Part shown: piece after piece, positions 56,023-64,000 of the stretch
Position numbering within the stretch: position 1 is the stretch's first letter
Layout: each line of letters starts with the position of its first letter
Assembly (NCBI GenBank): GCA_002633025.1
Contig: NMRB01000599.1
Location: 229,126 to 293,125 of the forward strand
Reading direction: 5' to 3'
Length of the DNA: 64,000 bases
Origin: Notospermus geniculatus
Taxonomy: Eukaryota > Nemertea > Pilidiophora > Heteronemertea > Lineidae
Made by a program: the position numbers and the translations under genes
Notes under the pieces: generated by a model
The model's input: the letters and a program-made list of their open reading frames with translations, nothing else
Databases searched by the model: none
What the model was told of the DNA's origin: nothing

Positions 56023-56157
56023 TATGCAGACGACATCCCCAAGAAAGATGATGCAGACGACATCCCCGAGGAAGATGATGCAGACGACATCCCCGCGAAA
56101 GATGATGCAGACGACATCCCCGAGGAAGATGATGCAGACGACATCCCCGAGAAAGAT
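56023..56157 (+). repeat. 27-bp minisatellite, five units (copy A)
   Basis: GATGCAGACGACATCCCC plus nine variable bases, five units in strict 27-bp register. In the frame from an ATG at 55978 it encodes DADDIP(E/K)(E/K)D repeats after MVDGF. The minus strand is open too (Ser-Ser-Ala-Ser-Ser-x-Ser-Gly-Met). The array stops at the N at 56158. Coding status is unproven. Confidence 0.8.
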
Positions 56158-56158
56158 N
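56158..56158. other. Single undefined base at the copy A / copy B junction
   Basis: Lies between the truncated minisatellite of copy A and the first base of copy B; a contig join. Confidence 0.85.
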
Positions 56159-56741
56159 CTATGAATATTTATCAGTATTTTCCAAAGCGGCGAATTTCAA
56201 TATCTCTCGACGGTTTAATGACTCAAACAGAGCATAAAGAACACTTAAGTGGCCTAGTATGAGACATACTTTCATATGATATGCAGTGGAACAACTTTAG
56301 TTTAGGACATCTTTACATCTCGAAAATGCTGACCTTAATTTAAGGAGAAATTTCTGATTAGTACAGCGCTCATCTCAAAATAAATTAAAATGACCAAATT
56401 GAGACTGAACTTTGGTGTCCTCAATCGAGATGTACCCTTTTTGCAGGGGTGTCCGCTAAGGGAGGTTCAACATATCAGTCATATTATATATCTCGTATTT
56501 TCAATACAGTTTGGTTCGATTACAGTTGGTGTCTCGCTAAGTATGAATAAACATGGACAAATATTGAGGAGATATTTGAGTGGTTCTTTTTCATCACACA
56601 CTTACATGTAATTTCCAATAGGTGTAGCTTTCACCGATGTCCTTTAGTATTCATACAATTTTTGTTAGCACAACTCATGCACCAGCATATATAAAGATTC
56701 AATAATTACACTTCTGGTAGCTCGACTTGAAAGTGCCAGCC

Positions 56742-56850
56742 TGAAGAAGACCCCGGTTGGGGTCGAAAATTTGCTAAGATTCTGGAAACTGACTTCCTGT
56801 TTATCATCATTTTATGTGTCAGTTTTTGTGCTTTCTCTTTCTTTGCATTC
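56742..56850 (+). mobile_element. Stem-loop repeat GACCCC-GGTT-GGGGTC, copy B
   Basis: Counterpart of 49027-49130 in copy B, with the same stem and loop and few substitutions. Confidence 0.45.
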
Positions 56851-56909
56851 AATAATTACGGTTCTAAGCATATCAAAATCCTTTCTTACATACGAAAGTC
56901 TTTCAACTT

Positions 56910-57029
56910 CATCCTCCCACAGCAAGGGTTCTTATCTCACTCCTCTTCATCCACTCACACAAACTTTGTGTGCGAGTGTATGACATGTATGAAGAGGAGC
57001 GAATACCAAAGCCCTGCTGTGGAAGGATG
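56910..57029. mobile_element. Hairpin MITE (CATCCTCC family), copy 3
   Basis: Copy-B counterpart of 49194-49304. It has a 9-base insertion near the loop (ACATGTATG) and one mismatch in the right arm. Confidence 0.75.
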
Positions 57030-58518
57030 TTCAACTTCGCCTCGATAGAACGCAACTGCTAGCGAAACTTCCGATTACAGAATCGCGAGTCTACAACCCC
57101 GGCGCGTCTAAAATTGATGAAGGACAAGCTTGTCAGGTCTCATTTTATATTTTCTAATTGATTGAATACAATTTGCAATTAGGCAGTCTAATGTGACAAG
57201 CCGTCCAGAGTAATGCGATCATCAATAAGAGAGACACCCGAGTCTCCATCACGCTTCATTACAAGTACGACAAAGTCAATGATGGGAGATTTTGCAACCA
57301 ACAACAATCTGAAAGGGCTATGGATAACATGCAATGGCAACGTAGTTGCTGTTCGCTGAAGTAGAGTATTTTGGCTATAGGCCTATCATGGCTCAGGACA
57401 ATGCAGTTGATTTATCTACCCCATCCGTATGCTATTTGAAGAAATCATCGTTGACATAGCCATGGAATGTCAGGATGTGTGATCCATAAGATACCATACG
57501 AAGCTTCTTCTTCAAGCCGCAGTAGTGTATACACGTAGCCCTACATGTACATGTACATCAGCTACGTCTTTTCAACTCCATCATCACATAGGCCAGATAA
57601 AATTCCGCGGGGCATCAAGATTCAAATCGCTTTTGATGAAATCTATATTCCGGTATAGGTTACCATAACTATCAGGTTCATGTATATCTTCATGATCATG
57701 TCCAATGGCAATGCGGCCATTTTGCAGGGGCGACTCAGCGACACCACAAGACGCTTTTCACAGCAAGGCGGATCAGATCCCGGGATTTCGGTACTTCGCC
57801 GGTCTTTCTTCCACTCCAGTCCTCTGCCGTCCATACATGTACATGTAGTTGCAATTTGACTTGGTTATGCAAGAGCAAGTAAAAGACCCCATCCAAGTAA
57901 GGAACACGAGTAGCTTGATATGGCCCTCTTCCATCGTTACCAGGGTCAATGATGATTTTGGCTTGGGCTCAGATGGAAAAACCAATAGGCCTGGGTTATC
58001 CATCCCGCAGCAGGGACTACGATGCCATGCCTGCTCGCCAACCTCATGTCATGGCGACAGTTCTTCACGGTATCTCGTCTATACAGGTCTCGTGCAAAGA
58101 TGGATTCGTGTCCTATTCGAGCCTCACCAACGGCACGAAAAAAGCGTTACTTGTCATCCATAAATCGAGTACTGCACTTCTCACACCATAACTACAGCGA
58201 GCACGTCAAGGAAAGCCGTAATAGTGGCCAATACATTAGGGCAGTTCCGTCACAAGAGCTTGTTAAGTACCGAAATAAAGTGCGTCAATTTACGAGGCAG
58301 GTGCCAGGCCCCGTTGAGATGGATGGCCTGACAGACACAGCAGTCTCTTATGGACATAAACAGTTGTAACAAATTGCGTAAGCAAGCCCTGTCCATCTTC
58401 CTGTGATAGTTCTCGCTATTAATTGGCAGGCTGTATTCTGTTCTTATAGTAAAAGATAATCATCGCTCTGTATACGTATGGGATCGTCGAAATCATTGCG
58501 CTCACAAACTGCTCCGTT

Positions 58519-58562
58519 CAGGCGATTCTCATTAGATGACCAATAGGCGTCACTAGTGCATG
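58519..58562 (+). repeat. GACCAATAGGCGTCACTAGTG repeat, copy B
   Basis: GGCGATTCTCATTAGATGAC continues CAATAGGCGTCACTAGTGC. Copy B extends the repeat by about 50 bp (ACAAACTAGCTGGCCAATC) relative to copy A. Confidence 0.6.
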
Positions 58563-59394
58563 TTAGAATCGGCGACAAACTAGCTGGCCAATCAACGTCA
58601 CGACCACTTTGGGGCCATGGTGTCGATGAACCTCTACCAGCCGACGTGTTTTGGCCAATCAACACATATCTTACAGTGGCCTTTGGTTGCTTATGCGCCG
58701 TCTTTTGGTGATAGGTTAATTTTTCCATGAACAATGCCACTGTTCAGTTGAGTATAACTAGTTGACATGGAATTAAACGCTGGGGCAGAGCGTACCAAAG
58801 CTCGGACAGCAGAACAACAGGTTACGCTCATCAGTGGGCCCGCCATTCATCTGTTTCATTACACTAATGTACTAATGAACGAACACCACACACCTTCCTT
58901 AATGAGATGGTGATGGGTTTGCTTGTACCAATTTTAGTGGAGTTCCCCGAGGAGGTTTTCACATCGTTAATTATGTGTTAATTGATACACTTTAGCTAGG
59001 ATATGTTTACTTTACGGCATAGGACGCATACTTTTAGACTCATTGCACGTGAGAGAATTATTATTACATGTACATCAGGGTGAGTGAAAAATTTTCAATG
59101 AAATCACTCCTACTGTGATGTTTCAATTTACATCATTTGCTATGGAAGAACACTTCCACTATGATAACGTTTTTGGTGTTTTTTTTCTGGTGATCTATTA
59201 CATAATTATGATATTTCCAAATATCCAAAATTTTTATGCAGAAATATGACCAACAAGATATACTTCCATGTGGAACAAACCGTCTTAAAATTGGCCCAGT
59301 AGTATTTGAAATATTCAAAGGCATCAGGTGGAGATAAACTTTTGTCAAAGACTGTTCAGGACGAAGTTGGGCACGAAACATCAGTGATTGAGAT

Positions 59395-59635
59395 AGTTTG
59401 ACATTATTTGTTGGAGATGATGGACCCGGGTTCGAGTCCCTGTCGAGTATTTTTTATTTTTTTCACTTTTTATTTTTTATTTCATGTTTATTTTATTTTT
59501 ATCGTTTGGCAGTGTTGTAGATAAAGAGAAGTGACATGTACACGACGAAGTTGTGCACGAAACATCAGTGGCTTAGATAATTTGACATTATTTGTGGAGA
59601 TGATGGACCCGGGTTCGAGTCCCCGCCAGTAATGG
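59395..59635 (+). repeat. Two tRNA-like (B-box) units, copy B
   Basis: Counterpart of 52005-52250, with both B boxes GGTTCGAGTCC retained. Confidence 0.5.
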
Positions 59636-60087
59636 CAGTATTCTTTACTTTTTTCATTTTGTATTTTTTTATTTCATTTTTTTGTTCAGTTTTTTCTATC
59701 GTTCGTGTCCATTTTTGTAACCATTAATGACGAACAGTAAGATGTTTTATTGCTCGGGCACAACGTTGCGCAGCACGTGTCTTGCTAGTTGTTCACATCT
59801 AGATTTTAAAAAGTTCAGCTCATAAACAGCCTATTTTATAACAAACCACCTTTGTTATAAACGATCCTTGTCGGAAAACTGAACGTTGATAATGAATTAC
59901 ACTTCCTCTTGAGGTGTCATCATGGCTCTTCCTGGCGACAAAGGAGAGAGCGGAGAGGGGGCGAATCGCCTCTTACGACAGCATCCGGGGTGTCGAGTGT
60001 CTCAAAAAATTCACCAAGCTAAAGGAAGCAGCGGAGAACAGATCATTTTCTACTAAGAATTAGCAAGATTAACCGTACATGCACGAA

Positions 60088-60366
60088 TCTTCAACCTGCA
60101 AGCTTGAACCCGGACTTCTGATCAGCCTTCAAGCTCGTATCGAAACTCCAGTCATAAAGCTTGAACCAAAAATTCGATCTTAACGATCTTAAAAGCTTCG
60201 ACTCGGAACTTCAATCTTCAAGCTCGAATCCAAAGCTCTACATTACCTTCAAGCTTGAAGAATTAGCGTCGTGGTCATCTTCCTTCTGCCGGCATGCCTG
60301 GGGTTCAACCTAAGTCTGACTTCAAACTTGAAGATTGAAGATAGAATGAGCCCTCTGGGCTTTCGT
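60088..60366. mobile_element. TTCAAGCTTGAA-rich element, copy 2
   Basis: Right end GAAGATAGAATGAGCCCTC plus GGGCTTTCG matches the inverted left end of 21635-22045. The interior is full of CAAGCTTGAA and TTCAATCTTCAAGC. It sits in the 720-bp block of copy B that is missing from copy A at the N. Confidence 0.5.
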
Positions 60367-60829
60367 AAACCCCCGCGGAAAAGAAACGTCTGCCACTGAC
60401 GTCACATAATCGTATCGAGCATTTTCCGGTGCATTAAAAAGTTAAGAAGGCAAATTCAGTTACATTCACAGTGAATAACTGTCTGTCAAGTTATTACTTT
60501 ATTTTCCATTCATTTTGCGTGACTGGGTTGTATATGATGAACTCGAAAATGGAACAAGACGCCGAGTCGATTCCTCACGCAATATTGACATTAACGGTAA
60601 CATAAATATTCCAATTTCAATGTCGATTCCTGAATTCCCTAACTTAAATGCTTTACTTTGTTGATTTGTTGGCTATAGTTGAAATGAAAAATGACACCTT
60701 CACTATTCACGCGGGGTTTCTTTCTGTTGATGGGGCTGCGGAGTATCAAGAAAGTGGTAAAAAGAAGGTCTTCAGCCAATCAAAATAATTCTGATCTGGT
60801 ATACCAACAACTATGCCACTTTCTCGAGG

Positions 60830-61125
60830 TCAGAGAGTGTGGCGTAGTGGAATCATCTCCTCTGTCACCACACAGGTCGTGGATTCGATAACCAATGCCC
60901 CATATTCTTTGATTATACCAGTAACAAGGCAAACGTCTCAAGGGCAGAGTGTGGCGTAGTGGAATCATCGCCTCTGTCACCACACAGGTCGTGGGTTCGA
61001 TAACCAATAACCGAGATTCTTACTAATACATGTACCAGCAATAGAGCAGTCGCCTCGAGGACAGAGAGTGGCGTAGTGGGATCATCGTCTCTTTCACCGC
61101 ATACGTCGCAGGTTCGGTCGCTCCG
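60830..61125 (+). repeat. Three tandem tRNA-like units, copy B
   Basis: Counterpart of 52690-53000. A and B boxes are all kept, and the first A box is the better consensus (TGGCGTAGTGG). Confidence 0.55.
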
Positions 61126-62085
61126 ACACTTTATTCATATTTAACAGGGTTCCTAGTAAGTTTCTTTGTAATGCGTCCTGCATTATGTTATATTGGCCAA
61201 ACCATTATTCATCGTTCAACAAACTTCATCCTCGTTGAGAATTTGTATACTTGAGAAGTAATAAAATTTGTATTTGCTTGAGAAGTAATAAAAATTCTTC
61301 AGGGAATGAATATCGTGAAGGGCCTCCTTATACCCGAGGGTTTATCCTGAAAACAAATTACACTGCAAATAATTTTTTACATTGAAACCAGTGCGAATTA
61401 AATTTCACAAGAGATCACCAGGAAAACCTATTAAATGTTAGAAAAACACAAGTACGTGCACGCTATTATAATTCTATTACTAAATGGATTAGCATCTAAT
61501 CCCCCTCACCCGCATCAGCAGCTACATCACGTTTTGCCAACCCACGCGGGTCTTAAAAGAACATTTTAACGTGCGTTAAGCAATTTTGAATGCTTGAAAA
61601 AAGTCCTGATGTTTTTTCATTATTTTGTAGTTGAGGGTTCATTGCTAAATCCAAGCTAATTGCTGATCCAAGTTCAGGAAAACGGAAGTCACATCAGTAT
61701 GCTAAATGTGCATATTGCCGTGTGCAATTTTTGAGGCTGTTTTGGCATAATTCTCTGGATTCGTTTGAAATTGAGTCCGGTAAGTATAAAACAGGGACTT
61801 AATTACGTGGAAAACCGAGGGTTGGCCTTCTCCAGGGCAGATTCAGGAGACAGTCTGATAGAGGTGTTGCTAAAGCGCCTCAAACGATATGCATGGGATG
61901 TAGATGGATCGTTAGTAAGAAGGATGTGTCTCCTCTCGGTTGATTTCCCTGTAGTCCCATAGCCGAGGACATGTCTGGCACCGTAGCATGTCCTGTAACT
62001 GTCCTGTCTGTCGAAGCAACGGGAGAACACTACAGAATCAACTAACCTGCCCATCCACGAGGCTGCCAATGAGCTACATGTACAC

Positions 62086-62168
62086 GGTATACGGGCACGC
62101 CGGTTAACAAAGGCTTAAATGGGTTCGCGACCGTGAAGCCTTTGTTAACCGGCGTGTCCGTATAGACC
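62086..62168. mobile_element. Intact 83-bp hairpin MITE, copy B
   Basis: Arms GGTATACGGGCACGCCGGTT AACAAAGGCTT and the complementary right arm ending GTCCGTATAGACC. This is the uninterrupted version of 54198-54423. Confidence 0.8.
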
Positions 62169-63691
62169 TTTCCAACAAAGATGGTGGTAGCTCTCACAGC
62201 TCTCACCAGAAGACGTCAGACTTGTAATACTGATAGGGGCCTACACTCAATGGCCACTGGCACGCTAAGCTGAAGGGGGCATGGCACAAAAGATTAGGTA
62301 AAATAATTGTCAAATGCGTTTGGTAGGGTTACACCACAACGTCATGTGGAAGAACTAGGCCACCATCTTTGTTGGAAGATCTATACCGTGTACTGGTACA
62401 TTGTAGCTCCATGTAATTGCAATCTGAAGGGTTCAATTACGTATCGTGTGAACCTGACACCGAAATATCCAGAAAGACAATCAGTGCCTTATTGGTGCTG
62501 AGTGGATAGCAAAGTGACTATCACAATACTGGTATTACTGTGCAAACACTGCTTCAGGGCGAATTACTAAGTAAATCACCTTACAGCAAAAACAATCAAT
62601 CTACTCTAGAGATAATGTTCATGATTGATAAAAACGCTAAATGAAAGCAGGATTAAGAAACAGAAACGTGGAACACGTCTCCAGTGTTTGTCGTCAATCA
62701 CTACTGACGTCTTGGCGAGCTCATGAGGGTCGTGTCGGCACTTGTCCTCACCATCTTGCCGAGCAATCTAATGTCAACCATTTAGAGGGAGGTGTTCTGA
62801 CGCTGATGGCCATCGACTACAAATGAGTCGGTGTCGGCCGAGTGGTCGTTGGAAAAGGAGGAGAGAGCCCTTGTGTCTGGGGAGAATGGAGTGGGAATAA
62901 GCAACAGTGGTTCGCATTCTTCGACTGGAGGAGAGATACTGCTAGTGCGGTTCGCCATTTACTTTACGCAGGGCAACGTCAGAGTACAGCATGAAATCGA
63001 TGGTCTGCAACTATCCAGTGACGATTTTGACTTTACTTTTTTTATTCCTTGGTTTTTCGTGTCCAACGTTGTAAAATAGGTCTGCGAGGAACACTTCAAT
63101 GTTAAAGGGATACTACACTGCTCAAAAACAGAACATCATTCGGGATAGATAGAAATAAAGGAAACACAAGTACCTAATCTCAAGTTGGTGCAGAGTTCAG
63201 TTTTCAATAAAGGATTTTTTCATGATATTGTTCTGTTTACAAACATAAAAACTACAGCTTCTCGGCGACGACAGCCTGAGATACGCCGTAGGTACAGGTA
63301 AATATTCCTTGTCATGTTCGCTCCATCCACATATTGTACGAAATATTCCCATGTGCACTATTCTGTCGACCTCGTCAACAGGAAGTCAGTATCAATTCAT
63401 TCGTACACTGAGATAAGCCCATGTAACACGAACTGCCCCGAGCATTAGATCGAAAGCAGACATACATGTAATAGATGGTAGCCATCAACCAATTTGCTCA
63501 ATACGATCATCTACGGATGTCAGTCTCCGGGATGATTAAAATCTAGCATTTTTCACACGCAACATTACAATATCAAAGACGATTCGTGAACCACAAGGTA
63601 CCACCGAGTCCAAGAGAATCACGATGCTCAGGAGGGTTTTGGCCCATGGTAGACGGGTTTCAACCTCATATCCACATCCCCTTGAATGATT

Positions 63692-64000
63692 ATGCAGACG
63701 ACATCCCCGAGAAAAATGATGCAGACGACATCCCTAAGAAAGATGATGCAGACGACATCCCCGTGGAAGATGATGCAGGCGACATCTCCGAGAAAGATGA
63801 TGCAGACGGCATCCCCGAGAAGGATGATGCAGACGACATCCCCGAGGAAGATGATGCAGACGACATCCCCAAGAAAGATGATGCAGACGGCATCCCCGAG
63901 AAGGATGATGCAGACGACATCCCCGAGGAAGATGATGCAGACGACATCCCCGAGAAAGATGATGAAGACGGCATCCCCGAGAAGGATGATGGAGACGACA
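63692..64000 (+). repeat. 27-bp minisatellite, at least eleven units (copy B, cut by window end)
   Basis: Same unit and same frame as 56023-56157 but more than twice as long, and still running at the window edge. Variants change only charged residues (Lys, Glu, Val, Gly) and preserve the register. Confidence 0.85.

Larger units (their letters stand above)
48436..56157 (+). repeat. Copy A of a 7.7-kb head-to-tail duplication
   Basis: Starts CTATGAATATTTATCAG and ends in the 27-bp minisatellite just before a single N. Compared with copy B (56159 onward) it has an extra tandem array (50710-51075), two extra insertions (53611-53882 and 54219-54361) and a shorter minisatellite. It lacks about 720 bp at an internal N (52285). 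Elsewhere the copies are close to identical. No known gene was recognised in the unit. Confidence 0.92.
56159..64000 (+). repeat. Copy B of the 7.7-kb duplication (runs off the window)
   Basis: Begins with the same CTATGAATATTTATCAG immediately after the N at 56158, and follows copy A to the window end inside the minisatellite. Its extra block 59696-60414 fills the place of the N at 52285. It retains the empty target sites of two insertions seen in copy A. Confidence 0.92.

Overview
The window looks like nuclear DNA from a marine invertebrate deuterostome, most likely an echinoderm or hemichordate. I infer this from long introns with GT-AG borders, moderate GC, very frequent TACATGTA and TAGGCCTA octamers, many short palindromic transposons, and an animal-type kainate receptor. 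The species cannot be fixed from sequence alone. No prokaryotic, viral, rRNA or CRISPR signal was seen.

Two protein-coding loci are well supported. (1) On the minus strand, eight internal exons between 28245 and 6964 encode most of the extracellular amino-terminal domain (ATD) of a kainate-type ionotropic glutamate receptor. They join in frame for 394 codons. The signal-peptide exon upstream of 28245 and the ligand-binding and channel exons downstream of 6964 were not found; the latter are expected left of base 1. (2) On the plus strand, inside the 7.4-kb receptor intron between 15591 and 8205, lies an intact intronless 869-codon ORF (9835-12444). It has a disordered N-terminal half with seven Asn-Leu...Asp-Leu-Arg motifs, a helical segment, and a C-terminal region like the RNA-binding RRM plus CTD of LINE-1 ORF1p. 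A second copy of its C-terminal end and 3' flank occupies 1-2927.

Layout: 1-2927 is the left duplicate copy. 2928-6963 is non-coding with several hairpin elements. 6964-8205 holds receptor exons f-h. 8206-15590 is the intron with the 869-codon ORF and the right duplicate (12164-15413). 15591-28245 holds receptor exons a-e with MITEs and simple arrays in the introns. 28246-48435 has no confident gene; it contains a near-perfect 92-bp inverted repeat, palindromic MITEs, a SINE, several minisatellites, two possible terminal exons, and an assembly gap (39910-40145) flanked by a 0.7-kb repeat. 48436-64000 is a 7.7-kb unit present twice head to tail (joined by one N at 56158). The two copies differ by transposon insertions, array lengths and a 27-bp acidic-peptide minisatellite.

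Several duplications abut Ns and differ by a few percent, as expected of unmerged haplotypes in a highly heterozygous animal, so assembly artefact must be excluded before any duplication is read as biology. The most interesting items are the repeat-bearing ORF1p-like protein, the palindromic element family with 3-bp target duplications, the empty/filled-site pairs between the two 7.7-kb copies, and the long near-perfect hairpin.
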